DNA of 46,340 nucleotides, taken from the NCBI GenBank assembly GCA_030158725.1, contig JAOASJ010000070.1, forward strand, positions 1 through 46,340. Direction: 5' to 3'. A program made the translations under genes and the position numbers. The notes under the pieces are model-generated. The model was given only the letters and a program-made list of their open reading frames with translations, was not told where the DNA came from and did not search any database. This document shows, one piece after another, positions 24,998-35,100 of this stretch (position 1 is its first letter; every line of letters begins with the position of its first letter). This DNA is from Bacteroidia bacterium (GTDB lineage Bacteria; Bacteroidota; Bacteroidia; NS11-12g; UBA955).

Positions 24998-26383
24998 ATG
25001 AGTCATATCCCATACCTAGAAGCAAACAAAGAGCGTTTTTTAAACGAGCTATTAGATTTATTGCGTATTCCGTCTGTTAGTGCAGACAGTAAATATGCTG
25101 GAGATGTTAAGAAAACAGCTGATTTTGTTGCTGAAAAATTAAAAGCAGCTGGTGCTGACAATGTAGAAGTTTGTCCTACTGCTGGTCACCCAATTGTTTA
25201 TGGTGAAAAAATATTTGATGCAAGTTTGCCTACTGTTTTGGTTTATGGGCACTACGACGTACAACCTGCTGATCCAGTTGAATTGTGGCACTCACCACCA
25301 TTTGAACCAGTTATTAAAATAACAGAGGAACATCCAGAAGGTGCAATTTATGCCAGAGGTGCTTGCGATGATAAAGGCCAAATGTATATGCATGTGAAAG
25401 CTTTTGAAGCCATGATGCAAACCAATACCTTGGCTTGTAACGTGAAGTTCATGATTGAAGGTGAAGAAGAAGTTGGTTCAGCTAACCTTGGAACCTTTAT
25501 AAAAGCAAACAAAGCTAAATTAAAAGCTGATGTTGTTTTGGTAAGTGATACCAGCATCATCGCAAACGATACCCCAAGTATCGACGTTGGATTGCGTGGA
25601 TTGGCTTATATGGAAGTAGAAGTAACTGGTCCAAACCGCGATTTACACAGTGGTGTATACGGTGGTGCAGTAGCAAACCCTGCAACTATTTTGTGTCAAA
25701 TGATTGCTTCTATGCACGATGAAAATAACCACATCACCATCCCAGGATTTTATGACGATGTAATTGTTGTTAGTGATGCTGATCGCGCAGAAATGGCGAA
25801 AGCTCCATTCAGTTTGGATGCTTATAAAAAAGACTTAAATGTTGATGAGGTATGGGGCGAAAAAGGATACAGCACAGTAGAACGCACAAGTATCAGACCT
25901 ACTTTGGAGGTTAATGGTATTTGGGGTGGTTACACAGGTGAAGGTTCTAAAACTGTATTGCCAAGCAAAGCATTTGCAAAAATTAGCATGCGTTTGGTTC
26001 CTGGTCAAAACTCACATAAAATTTCTCAATTGTTCAAAGCCCATTTTGAATCAATGGCGCCTGCATATGTAAAAGTAAATGTTACAGAACACCACGGTGG
26101 AGAGCCAGTGTTAACACCAACAGACAGTGTTGAATTTGGTGCAGCATCAAAAGCAATGGAAACCACTTATGGTAAAAAACCAATCCCTACAAGAGGCGGT
26201 GGAAGTATTCCAATTATCGCATTGTTTGAAGCAGAATTAGGCATTAAATCAATGTTGATGGGCTTCGGTTTGGACAGTGATGCATTGCACTCACCTAACG
26301 AGAAATACGGTTTGTTCAACTACTATAAAGGCATTGAAACCATTCCTTATTTCTACAAGTATTACGCTGAAATGAAGAAATAA
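24998..26383 (+). CDS. M20 family dipeptidase (CNDP-like)
   Basis: A 461-aa cytosolic dinuclear-zinc metallopeptidase of clan MH, closest in motifs to M20 dipeptidases/carnosinases. The metal and catalytic residues are in place: VYGHYDVQP (His85, Asp87), RGACDDKGQ (bridging Asp124), EGEEEVGS (general-base and ligand Glu, about 156-158), VSDTS (Asp184) and ALHSPNEKYG (His near 435). The dimerisation lid domain lies between about residues 200 and 370 (GLRGLAYMEVEVTGPNRDLHSGVYGG). It likely hydrolyses Xaa-Xaa dipeptides for nutrition. The length is typical. The gene appears monocistronic and diverges from the FabK-like operon. Confidence 0.93.
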   Translation: MSHIPYLEANKERFLNELLDLLRIPSVSADSKYAGDVKKTADFVAEKLKAAGADNVEVCPTAGHPIVYGEKIFDASLPTVLVYGHYDVQPADPVELWHSPPFEPVIKITEEHPEGAIYARGACDDKGQMYMHVKAFEAMMQTNTLACNVKFMIEGEEEVGSANLGTFIKANKAKLKADVVLVSDTSIIANDTPSIDVGLRGLAYMEVEVTGPNRDLHSGVYGGAVANPATILCQMIASMHDENNHITIPGFYDDVIVVSDADRAEMAKAPFSLDAYKKDLNVDEVWGEKGYSTVERTSIRPTLEVNGIWGGYTGEGSKTVLPSKAFAKISMRLVPGQNSHKISQLFKAHFESMAPAYVKVNVTEHHGGEPVLTPTDSVEFGAASKAMETTYGKKPIPTRGGGSIPIIALFEAELGIKSMLMGFGLDSDALHSPNEKYGLFNYYKGIETIPYFYKYYAEMKK

Positions 26384-26439
26384 TTTTTAATTTGTTCAGG
26401 TTTTTATAAATTGCAATCTGTTCAAATCAATAAAAATAT

Positions 26440-27015
26440 ATGAAATCAATCAAATCTTTGTTTTTACTATCAGCACTTAGTGCTGTTGTTTTAGTTTCTT
26501 GTTCAAAGTCAAGCGATGATGACGGGACCACTGACAAGTGTGCATTAAAAAACATGAAGTTAACAGCTTCAATTGTAAATGCTGCTACTTGTTCTTCAAA
26601 TGGTTCTGTGGTTCTGCATGCTAAAGGATCAAGTGGTTTTACTTATCAACTTGGCTCTTCTGCATTTCAAGCAGACTCAACTTTCTCGCAATTAGCAGCA
26701 GGTACTTATACTTGTACCATTAAAGATGCTGAGGGTTGTAGCAAATCAGAAACTTTTATAGTAGGTGAAAATCCTTTTAAAGGTTCATTGTTTACCGCAG
26801 TGTCATCACTTATTGATACCAAGTGTAATCAAGCTTGTCATACTTCTGGTTCAGGAGGCGCACCTAAAGGCATTTTTGCAAGCGATTGTGGTGTTGTTTC
26901 AAGAAAGTCATTGATCGTTGAAAAATCCGTTAACAGCAGTATGGGTAGTTTAACCAATAGTGAGAAAACAAAAATAACCGATTGGATTGCCGCAGGGGGA
27001 ACCATTAACAATTAA
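26440..27015 (+). CDS. lipoprotein with SprB-like domain and CxxxCH motif
   Basis: A 191-aa lipoprotein. The lipobox ends at Cys21 (VVLVSC) and is followed by SKSSDDDG, an acidic stretch similar to the lipoprotein surface-export signals described in Bacteroidota. Residues about 35-105 form one SprB-repeat-like beta module (CSSNGSVVLHAKGSSGFTYQLGSSAFQADSTFSQLAAGTYTCTIKDAEGCSKSETF). The last 80 residues resemble a small cytochrome-c-like domain of Bacteroidota surface proteins: SLIDTKCNQACHTSGSGG, later MGSLTNSEKTKITDWIAAGG. The spacing is CxxxCH, not CxxCH, so haem attachment is uncertain. A strong terminator follows 9 bp downstream of the stop. Confidence 0.8.
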   Translation: MKSIKSLFLLSALSAVVLVSCSKSSDDDGTTDKCALKNMKLTASIVNAATCSSNGSVVLHAKGSSGFTYQLGSSAFQADSTFSQLAAGTYTCTIKDAEGCSKSETFIVGENPFKGSLFTAVSSLIDTKCNQACHTSGSGGAPKGIFASDCGVVSRKSLIVEKSVNSSMGSLTNSEKTKITDWIAAGGTINN

Positions 27016-27024
27016 ATTATTCAG

Positions 27025-27051
27025 AAGGGCAGCTGAAAAGCTGCCCTTTTT
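27025..27051 (+). terminator. intrinsic terminator after the lipoprotein gene
   Basis: GGGCAGCT (27027-27034), loop GAAA and AGCTGCCC (27039-27046) form a perfect 8-bp stem, extended to 10 bp by flanking A/T pairs, followed by five Ts. It ends only six bases before the truA start codon. Confidence 0.9.
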
Positions 27052-27057
27052 ATTATC

Positions 27058-27780
27058 ATGAGATACCTACTAGAACTTGCATACAACGGAAGTAATTATC
27101 AAGGTTGGCAAATACAACCCAATGGCAACACTGTTCAAGAGGTTTTGAATAATGCCATCTCGGTTATTACGCGCAAACAAATAGAAACCGTTGGATGTGG
27201 ACGCACCGATACTGGCGTTCATGCCAAGCAATATTTTGCCCATTTCGATATTGATATTGAATTGCCTCCAATGTTTTTGAAAAGTTTGAATGGTATTTTA
27301 CCTTCTGATATAGCAGTGCATGATGCACGAATGGTAAGCAGTGATTTTAGTGCCCGTTTCAATGCAATTTCTAGAACCTACGAATACCATATTATTTTTG
27401 AAAAAGACCCTTTCCTCGACCATCTGGCCGTTCGTTGGTTTCACGATTTAAACGTGGATGCAATGAACCAAGCTTGTTTGGATTTGATTGGTGACAAAGA
27501 CTTTGCTTGTTTTAGTAAAGTGAATACAGATGTTAAACATTACAATTGCAATTTGATGGCCGCACGTTGGTATTACCGCGATAATATTTTGGTGTTTGAA
27601 GTAACTGCCAATCGCTTTTTGCGCAATATGGTTCGCGCTATGGTTGGAACTTTAACGCAATTAGGGGAAGGTAAATTTAGTTTTGAACGCTTTAGAGAAA
27701 TATTGGAAAGCAAGGACCGCAAAATGGCCGGTACTTCAGTGCCCGCTCATGGTCTGTATCTAAGCAGTATTGAGTATTAA
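27058..27780 (+). CDS. truA: tRNA pseudouridine(38-40) synthase TruA
   Basis: A 240-aa enzyme isomerises uridines 38-40 in the tRNA anticodon stem. The N terminus YLLELAYNGSNYQGWQIQPNGNTVQ, the catalytic GCGRTDTGVHA with nucleophile Asp51, and the later FSARFNAISRTYEYHI, FEVTANRFLRNMVRAMVGTL and GTSVPAHGLYL blocks are all diagnostic. The length matches bacterial TruA. It begins six bases after a terminator, so it needs its own promoter or read-through, and no TAnnTTTG was found there. lpxK follows 13 bp downstream. Confidence 0.97.
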   Translation: MRYLLELAYNGSNYQGWQIQPNGNTVQEVLNNAISVITRKQIETVGCGRTDTGVHAKQYFAHFDIDIELPPMFLKSLNGILPSDIAVHDARMVSSDFSARFNAISRTYEYHIIFEKDPFLDHLAVRWFHDLNVDAMNQACLDLIGDKDFACFSKVNTDVKHYNCNLMAARWYYRDNILVFEVTANRFLRNMVRAMVGTLTQLGEGKFSFERFREILESKDRKMAGTSVPAHGLYLSSIEY

Positions 27781-27793
27781 TTGATTTTAGTTG

Positions 27794-28813
27794 ATGAAGT
27801 TTCTTCTCTTACCTTTTTCATTACTATATGGCTTAATAACTTGGTTGAGAAATAAGTGTTATGACTTGAATATATTTAAGTCTTACCATTCTAAACTCAA
27901 AACCATTGTTATAGGAAACTTACAAGTGGGAGGCTCTGGTAAAACACCAATGACGGCCTATTTGTATTGGATGTTATCGTCCAAATACAACACCGCAGTT
28001 TTGTCGCGAGGCTATGGCCGAAAAACCAAAGGCTTGCTCGTTGCCGATACACAGTCAAATGCAGAAACCATTGGCGATGAACCATTGTGGTACCATCAAA
28101 CATTACCTGGGGCTCAAGTGGTGGTTTCAGAAAGTAGAGAAAAAGGACTAAAGTATTTGGAAAACACAGATGCGGAATTGGTCTTGTTAGACGATGCTTT
28201 CCAACACCGTGCAGTTACTTGTGGCTTGCAAATTCTGTTGTCTGATTATAAAAAACCTTATTACAAAGATTTCCCAATGCCTTATGGACGCTTGCGTGAA
28301 TTTTCAAGTGGGGCAAAGCGTGCGGATATTATAATTATTAGCAAATGTCCAGAAAATATGGGTTTGCAAGAGAAGGTAGACTTTATAAAGGCCATAAAAG
28401 CAAATGGTAAGCAAGATTTATTCTTCAGCACTTTGCAAATTGGTAACCCTAGAAAACTTAAAGGAAATTTGTCAATAGACAAAAGACCATTTAAAAAGAT
28501 AATCGCTTTAAGTGCAATCGCTAATCCAGATTCATTTACAGAAATATGTCAGAGGATTTCTAAGAATTGTGAAACAATAAGTTTTAAGGACCATCACCAT
28601 TATTCTGAAGATGACATGAAACAAATCTTGACAAAACTGGATGATGATACCATTGTTTTTACAACAGAAAAAGATGCTGTTAAATTAAGTGCAGCCTCCA
28701 TTCACAATCTAATTCCCTTGAATCAATTTTACATCTTGCCGGTTCAGGTCCAGTTTTTATTTGATGATGAATCTCGTTTTGATAACTTGATAAAACAGAA
28801 ACTAGACGCTTAA
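27794..28813 (+). CDS. lpxK: tetraacyldisaccharide 4'-kinase LpxK
   Basis: A 339-aa inner-membrane-associated kinase phosphorylates the 4' position of the tetraacyldisaccharide in lipid A synthesis. An N-terminal hydrophobic helix (MKFLLLPFSLLYGLITWLRN) is followed by the P-loop-like GNLQVGGSGKTP (41-52). RGYGRKTKG and the catalytic/metal region LLDDAFQHR (Asp133, Asp134, His138) follow, then MPYGRLRE and the C-terminal FKDHHHYSEDD and TTEKDAVKL blocks. The frame includes a TTG one codon earlier (27791), and the ATG at 27794 is preferred. It is co-oriented with truA and a GT87-like gene. Confidence 0.96.
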   Translation: MKFLLLPFSLLYGLITWLRNKCYDLNIFKSYHSKLKTIVIGNLQVGGSGKTPMTAYLYWMLSSKYNTAVLSRGYGRKTKGLLVADTQSNAETIGDEPLWYHQTLPGAQVVVSESREKGLKYLENTDAELVLLDDAFQHRAVTCGLQILLSDYKKPYYKDFPMPYGRLREFSSGAKRADIIIISKCPENMGLQEKVDFIKAIKANGKQDLFFSTLQIGNPRKLKGNLSIDKRPFKKIIALSAIANPDSFTEICQRISKNCETISFKDHHHYSEDDMKQILTKLDDDTIVFTTEKDAVKLSAASIHNLIPLNQFYILPVQVQFLFDDESRFDNLIKQKLDA

Positions 28814-28829
28814 AGAATAATTTAATTTT

Positions 28830-28837
28830 TATATTTG
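28830..28837 (+). promoter_or_regulatory. TAnnTTTG promoter element, five bases from the start codon
   Basis: TATATTTG lies in the 29-bp gap after lpxK and ends five bases before the ATG at 28843. This suggests separate, nearly leaderless transcription of the downstream membrane-protein gene. Confidence 0.45.
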
Positions 28838-28842
28838 TTGAC

Positions 28843-30096
28843 ATGCTAGCAGCCATTAAATCAGGTTTCAAAAAAATAAACTTTTATTATGTTTTAATCG
28901 TTGTTTATGTCTTGTGGTTGTTGTCGTTAAAGAACAGACAAACGGGTGGAATGGATGATTTTGATGTATTCTTTAAAGCGGGTGAACGCTTGTTAAACGG
29001 TGAGAATATTTATGGTCCTCCACACTATTACAACCTGAAGTATTTTTATAGTGTATTGTTCGCTGGCATAATGGGCAGTATTCAATCATTAGGCATCAAT
29101 ACAGTAAAGTGGATATGGTTTGTGCTTAACACCGCATTGTTTGTTAGAATTTTCTTTTTATTGAGAATTTACATTTTTAAATCAGAGAAAAGTTCAGCGC
29201 TTATTTTCTTTTTTCTTTTGTTATTGTTTGGTAAAATAGTCTTGGTAAATTACACCTTTAACCAAATAAGTGTTCTGATTTTGTGGACCATGTTTGAAGC
29301 TTACCACTTAATGAAAAAGGGACATTGGGTTTGGGCAATTTTGATATTGTGTTTGGGAATAAATATCAAGATTATGCCTATAGTTTTAGCTCCATATTTT
29401 GTGGTAATGGGAAAAAAGCCTTTGCAAATTGTTGGTCTTGGAATCGCTGCTTTAATGTTCTTTTTATATTTACCAGCTTTGTTTATTGGTTTTGAAACCA
29501 ATCAATTCTTAATTGGTGAATGGTTAAAAACTTTGAATCCCGTAAGCGACATTCATGTTATGCAAACCTATGAATATGGGTTTACAGATTTGTCATCTAT
29601 GTTGACTAAATTTTTATCTGCGGAGCCTGTGTATTTGGAGCCACAGTTGAATTTTGCAGATTTGTCGCGCAGCACTTTGTTCTTAATTACAAATGCTATT
29701 CGCGCATTGTTACTTGGCTTAGTTGTTTATTTGGCGGTGAAAGCCAAACGCCCTGTGTTCGGAGTAGAAACTAGTGTTATAGTGGTGGCAGGATTTATGG
29801 CTTTAATACCATTATGCTTTCCTCATCAAAGAGAATATAGTTTTATGTTCAGTATGCCCATGTTTGCCATATTGATGTTGATTATTGCAAAATTAAAAAG
29901 TACCACTTACTATATTTTATTTATCGTTTTTGTTGCTTTGGCTGGTAACTTGGTGTGGGTTGATTTTGCAGGACAAACAGCGGTAGATGTTTTCAAACAT
30001 TACCGTTTAATTACCCTAGGCATGATTGCCATTTTCTTTCTATATATTTATTTGGCTACAAAATTGAGTAGCCAAAATACGGTATCGGAAGACTAA
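28843..30096 (+). CDS. GT87/DUF2029-like integral membrane glycosyltransferase
   Basis: A 417-aa polytopic inner-membrane protein with about ten hydrophobic helices. The first extracytoplasmic loop carries MDDFDVFFKAGERLLNGENIYGPPHYYNLKYFYSVLFA, the pattern of the GT87 (DUF2029, mannosyltransferase-like GT-C) family, where the Asp near the start of this loop is thought to be catalytic. A central NIKIMPIVLAPYFVVMGKK segment and C-terminal LIPLCFPHQREYSFMFSMPMF also fit. It presumably uses a polyprenyl-phosphate sugar donor on the periplasmic side. Acceptor and sugar are unknown. It lies next to lpxK and overlaps the convergent GIN-domain lipoprotein gene by four bases. Confidence 0.8.
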   Translation: MLAAIKSGFKKINFYYVLIVVYVLWLLSLKNRQTGGMDDFDVFFKAGERLLNGENIYGPPHYYNLKYFYSVLFAGIMGSIQSLGINTVKWIWFVLNTALFVRIFFLLRIYIFKSEKSSALIFFFLLLLFGKIVLVNYTFNQISVLILWTMFEAYHLMKKGHWVWAILILCLGINIKIMPIVLAPYFVVMGKKPLQIVGLGIAALMFFLYLPALFIGFETNQFLIGEWLKTLNPVSDIHVMQTYEYGFTDLSSMLTKFLSAEPVYLEPQLNFADLSRSTLFLITNAIRALLLGLVVYLAVKAKRPVFGVETSVIVVAGFMALIPLCFPHQREYSFMFSMPMFAILMLIIAKLKSTTYYILFIVFVALAGNLVWVDFAGQTAVDVFKHYRLITLGMIAIFFLYIYLATKLSSQNTVSED

Positions 30097-30833
30097 TCTT
30101 TTATTACTTGTCCTTCGCCTGTGTCAATAATGCTAACCGCTGTATTGCTGCTGTCTTTGTAATGAATGTTTCCCGTACCCCAAAGTTTAATATCTACTAT
30201 ATTTCTTCCGAAAATGTAACTGTCATCTTTGCTGAAGCTGCTGATATAGGTTTTTTCAGCATTCAAACTATATGCATTTACATAGCTAATGTCATCTACA
30301 GATGCAGAAAGCAAAAAGCAAGTGCCTAGTATATTTACCCCACCGGTATTGGTGCAGTTAACGAAAACATAATCGCCTTTAATTTTTATATCAGCGTCTT
30401 CCAAGCCACCGTGGTTTATTTCTAAAGTGTTTTTATTTATAAAAGTATCTCTACAAGTAAATTTAGCAGACCCATTAATTTGAATTTTATTTAAAGTTTC
30501 AAAGTAAACCACAACTTTTTGACGGACCTGCAATTTGCGCACCCAATTGTATTTGTTGTCATTGGCAATAATTAATTCACCATTGCTGACTTTGGTGGTG
30601 TAACCTTTAATAACATTTTCACCTGCAGTTATTTCTATTGTACCCGCTTTGGCAGAATCTTGTACCAGTTCAATGTCGAATTTTTCACCTGCCAATATTT
30701 TATCAAAACTTTCGACCTTTCGGCTTTCAGTGGTTTCATCACCATAAGAAGTTACGAGGTCGTCGGCATGTTTGCAGTTTGAAAAAAATAAACTGAAGAC
30801 GATAAGTGTAAAGTATACGTTTAATTTTTTCAT
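30093..30833 (-). CDS. GIN-domain (DUF2807) lipoprotein
   Basis: A 246-aa product has a lipobox-like signal (MKKLNVYFTLIVFSLFFSNC, lipidated Cys20; Asn before Cys is unusual) and a putative auto-transporter adhesin head-GIN domain (DUF2807, PF10988). The typical opening ESRKVESFDKILAGEKFDIELVQDS is followed by a right-handed parallel beta-helix-like succession of short strands (KIQINGSAKFTCRDTFINKNTLEINHGG ... GRNIVDIKLWGTGNIHYKDSS). The frame extends two codons to a TTG at 30839, but the ATG at 30833 is preferred. It overlaps the stop of the PagL-like gene as TAATG, so the two are translationally coupled. Its role is unknown. Confidence 0.88.
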   Translation of the reverse strand: MKKLNVYFTLIVFSLFFSNCKHADDLVTSYGDETTESRKVESFDKILAGEKFDIELVQDSAKAGTIEITAGENVIKGYTTKVSNGELIIANDNKYNWVRKLQVRQKVVVYFETLNKIQINGSAKFTCRDTFINKNTLEINHGGLEDADIKIKGDYVFVNCTNTGGVNILGTCFLLSASVDDISYVNAYSLNAEKTYISSFSKDDSYIFGRNIVDIKLWGTGNIHYKDSSNTAVSIIDTGEGQVIKD

Positions 30834-31942
30834 TACCAATTTTGATTAGGAGATGGAACTTGATTGTTTAGTGGATTAAATCGGTAAGCGGCGCCCCAAT
30901 AAAAATAGTCAGCTACCGCCATATGCGATTTTAAACGAGTTTGGGCAATAAGGCCTTTGCCAAAGCAATAGTTAAATCCGATGGCAAAGTAAACACGTTT
31001 TTTATATTCATTTGGTCTATAAACATAAGTGCCCAGATCAGTTACAATGGCAAGTCTGCCAAACATAAACTCGTGACCAACTTTAATGGCAACTTCAGTA
31101 ATGTCCTTGGCTTTAACACCTTTTAGCGAAGCTTCGTTAAACAAAGTGTAAGGGTAGGTTTTGTCAAAAAAGACCTCCGTTCCAAAACGCCAGTTTCTAT
31201 TGTTGTTGTGTCGGAAGTAGTATAAAAGACTAGAAGAATAGATGTTAAAGAAACGGGTGTCGGCAACGGCTATTTGTTTGCGTGCATATCCAGCCATGAT
31301 TTCAAATCCTGATCTAGGAAAAAGCGTTTTAAGGTTTTTCGGTTTCTTCTCATCAATGAATTTTATTTTCTGTAACAGACCAAAATCAAGATGGACCATA
31401 TTAATTCCAAGATTAGGGCGTTTAAAATTTCCATTGCTGTAATGGGTAACGCCAGCACCTAATACCAAAGACGTTTTTTTATTCAAATCAAAATATGCCT
31501 TGTACATTATTTGCATATTTCCATTAAGATTAGACCCAATGGCTTTGTTTTTTTTATTTGTTTCTAAGTTGTAAGGACGGTCGAGGTAGCCAATTCCTGA
31601 ACCAAATTTGAGTGCAGCTTGGAATTTTTCACGCTTTTTAAGATTGGCTTCAACATGAATATGCCAAGCGAGAACATTGCCATTCAAATTGCGGTTGCCC
31701 ATATTGAAATAGGTCAGACCAGTGCCCCAACGAAAATTTTTATACCCTTCGTCTGCTTGCGCCCAACCGGTATGGTTGCTGCTGTAATTGACTTCGATTC
31801 CAAAAGAATGGGCCTCCATATTGGCCATGTATTCACGATGGGCAATTAAGAATCCAGGTAGCAAATTAACTTGTAGGCCTCGGTATTTTTGCGCATCGAG
31901 TATTAAAGGCAAAATACAAAAAGCTAAGAGTAGGCGTTTCAT
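30833..31942 (-). CDS. PagL-like lipid A deacylase / acyloxyacyl hydrolase
   Basis: A 369-aa outer-membrane protein with a short signal peptide (MKRLLLAFCILPLILDAQ). The core (about 35-190) matches the lipid A 3-O-deacylase family (PF09411): GAGVTHYSNGNFKRPNLGINMVHLDFGL contains the catalytic pair His167 and Ser169 in HYSNG. PagL removes the 3-O-linked acyl chain from lipid A in the outer leaflet. At about 369 aa it is much longer than Pseudomonas PagL (about 150-170 aa). It has a second half (about 200-369) that also reads as beta-barrel, as in Bacteroidota homologues annotated acyloxyacyl hydrolase. The ATG at 31942 is preferred over the GTG two codons upstream. It is coupled to the GIN lipoprotein gene by TAATG. 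Confidence 0.85.
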   Translation of the reverse strand: MKRLLLAFCILPLILDAQKYRGLQVNLLPGFLIAHREYMANMEAHSFGIEVNYSSNHTGWAQADEGYKNFRWGTGLTYFNMGNRNLNGNVLAWHIHVEANLKKREKFQAALKFGSGIGYLDRPYNLETNKKNKAIGSNLNGNMQIMYKAYFDLNKKTSLVLGAGVTHYSNGNFKRPNLGINMVHLDFGLLQKIKFIDEKKPKNLKTLFPRSGFEIMAGYARKQIAVADTRFFNIYSSSLLYYFRHNNNRNWRFGTEVFFDKTYPYTLFNEASLKGVKAKDITEVAIKVGHEFMFGRLAIVTDLGTYVYRPNEYKKRVYFAIGFNYCFGKGLIAQTRLKSHMAVADYFYWGAAYRFNPLNNQVPSPNQNW

Positions 31943-31952
31943 CGACACCTTG

Positions 31953-31960
31953 CAAAAATA
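31953..31960 (-). promoter_or_regulatory. TAnnTTTG promoter element of the PagL-like gene
   Basis: TATTTTTG on the minus strand ends ten bases before the ATG at 31942, leaving a leader of only a few nucleotides. Confidence 0.45.
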
Positions 31961-32128
31961 CTAGAAAATTACATTGCCTAATTGTAAATTTAAGGTCATA
32001 AAATTTTTCAAACCGCAATTTTTTTTAAAGAACTTCGTTATATTCGCACTTTAATACCCTTAAAAGCCTATAGAAAAGACGCTACCAATTAACTTATTTT
32101 TGATAAACTTTAGTACTTATTGTTATTT

Positions 32129-35100
32129 GTGAAATCAACGCGATCTTTAAATAAGCTTTGGTCAAAGGGAGGGTTATGGCTATTATTCAGTCTTGCTGGA
32201 TTGCCTTTAATCACTTTGTCTCGATCAGCTTCAGCATGGATGGAAATCCCACCAGTATTAGCGCTTTCAATTGAAAGTATCGCTGAAGAATTTGGTGCAG
32301 AAAAAACTGGATCGAAAAGCGAAATGGGTTTAAATGAAGTTTTTTCTTCCCCAGCTGATACAGCAAAATCTAAGAAAACGGGCAAAGACAGCAGTAAAAA
32401 AGATGATTTAATTTACCCAGTTAAAGACAATAAAGGTAGAGAAGATTCAAAATACAAAAACAACATTGACTTAAACGACCCATCGGTTAAGACCTATGTG
32501 GAATATAATACCGAAACCAAAATGTATGAAGAGTACAAAGAGGTTGCCGGTAAAAAGACATTGCTGCGCAGCATGACCCGCGATGAATATTTGGCGGAAA
32601 GTGCAAAAGAAGAACGCAAGCGCTACTATGACCAGAAATCAAAAAGTAATGCTGGTCAAAGTGGATTCAACAACAACAAATCTCCAACCTTAGTAAAGAC
32701 GCCCGAAGTTTTAGATAAATTATTCAGAGGTGGACTAATTGATATCCAACCAAGCGGTTCTGCAGAGTTGACATTTGGTGGTATATTTAATACTGTTCGT
32801 AACCCGATGTACAGCGCCCGTATGCAAAGAACTGGGCAGTTTGATTTTGATCAAAAAATTCAATTAAACGTTCAAGGTAAAATAGGGAATGCCCTAAACT
32901 TGGGCATTAAGTATGATACCGATGCAACTTTCGATTTCGACAACCAAACCAAATTAAATTGGGTAGGTAAAGAAGATCAAATGTTAAAGTCTGTTGAATT
33001 GGGTAATGTTAGTCTTCCACTAAATGGAAGTTTAATCCAAGCAGGACAATCATTGTTTGGTATTAAAACGTCTTGGCAATTTGGTAAATTAAAAATGACT
33101 GTTATTGCTACGCAAAACAAAGGTCAAAGAACTGAAACAACAGTTAATGGAGGCGCACAAATTACCAATTTCAATATCCAAGCCCACAACTACGATCAAA
33201 ATAGACACTTTTTCTTGTCTGAGTTTTTCAAGGACCAATTTGATGGTGCTATGTCAACTTTACCATTAATTAATTCTGCAATAGTAATCAACCGTGTGGA
33301 AGTATGGGTTACCAACCGAGGAGCCAGTTACGACAATACCCGCGACTTATTGACTTTAATGGATATTGGAGAAAGAAATCCTTACAATAAAACACTTTCG
33401 ATAGGGTCACCAAATCCAGTTGCTGATAATATAGCTAATAGTTTATATACCGATTTAATTAATTCTCCAGCCAAAGATTTAATTAGACAATCCAAAACCT
33501 GTATTGATGCTATGAATGCTAATTTTCCAAATCTTAAACAAGGATTTGATTATGAGCAATTGAACTATGCAAAGCAATTGGGTGAAAATGATTTTACAGT
33601 TAACCAGAAGCTTGGATACATTTCATTAAATACAGCGCTTAACAATGATGAAGTTTTAGCTGTTGCTTTCGAATACACCTACAATGGCGTGCCATACAAA
33701 GTGGGAGAATTTGCCTCAGAAATTTCAAGTACCAGAGAAGATTCAAAAGTCTTAATGGTAAAGATGTTGAAGAACAACATCATCAGAACAAAAATTCCTA
33801 TGTGGGAATTGATGATGAAAAACATTTATTCATTGGGTTCATTTAACATCAATCCAAACGACTTAAATTTTAATGTAATTTATAACGATGACCCTTCTGG
33901 AGCTGATTTGAACTACATGCCGGTAAATGGGTATTCTGAATTAAGTGGAGGAACACCTTTGATTCGTGTAATGAACATGGACCGTATCAACAGACAAGGT
34001 GAGTCTAAGCCTGACGGTGTTTTTGATGCCATTGAAGACATCACCTTCCAATCGAAAAATGGTCGCGTTATTTTCCCTGTTAGAGAGCCATTTGGCAACC
34101 ATTTGAGGCGGAAGTTTAATGGCGATTCTTTGGTTGCGAATAAATATGTTTTCGACGCTTTATACGATAGTACCAAGTGGCTTGCTGAACAAGACGTAAC
34201 ACACAATAAGTTTTTCTTAAAAGGAAGTTATAAAGGTACAAGCTCAAATGAGATTTCATTAAACGCACTAAACGTTCCTCAAGGTTCGGTAGTGGTAACG
34301 GCGAATGGAACTAAACTAACGGAAAACGTCGATTTTATTGTCGATTACAATGCCGGTAAAGTTAGCATAATCAACCAAGGTATATTGCAATCAGGTGCCG
34401 TTATTAAGGTGTCTGCAGAAAGCAATAGCATGTTTAATATCCAACAAAAAACATTGTTGGGTGCACGTTTCGATTATGCGGCAAGTAAGAAATTATTATT
34501 AGGTGGAACCATTCTACATATGTACGAAAGGGCATTGACGCCTAAAACCAATATAGGCGATGAGCCATTATTGAATACCATAATTGGATTTGATGGAAGT
34601 TATTCTACGCCATCTTTATTTTTAACCAAATTGGTAGACCGTTTGCCATTTATCCAAACCAAAGCTGAAAGCCGCTTGAGCAGTCAGTGGGAGTATGCAC
34701 GTATTTTTCCGGGACAAGCACGTGGACAAAATAAAACCAGGGGTGTAAGTTATTTGGATGATTTTGAAGGTGCAGAAACGACCTTCGATTTAAGATTGGT
34801 TTCTAGCTGGAAATTGGCAAGTTTGCCACAATACCAACCGGTTTTGTTTCCTGAATGGAATTTGTCTTTAACAGATAAAAAGGCTTGGGGAGATTATAGA
34901 GGTAAAATTGCTTGGTATAATATTGACCCAACTTTCTACAGAAAAGATAAGTATACGCCAGAGCATATTGCCAGCGATGTTGAAATGCAGAGCAACCACT
35001 TCATGCGTGAGATTTCTGTAAATGAAGTATTCCCTAACAAACAAATTCAACAAGGAGCGCCAAATATTTTGTCTACACTAGACTTGGCATTTTATCCTAA

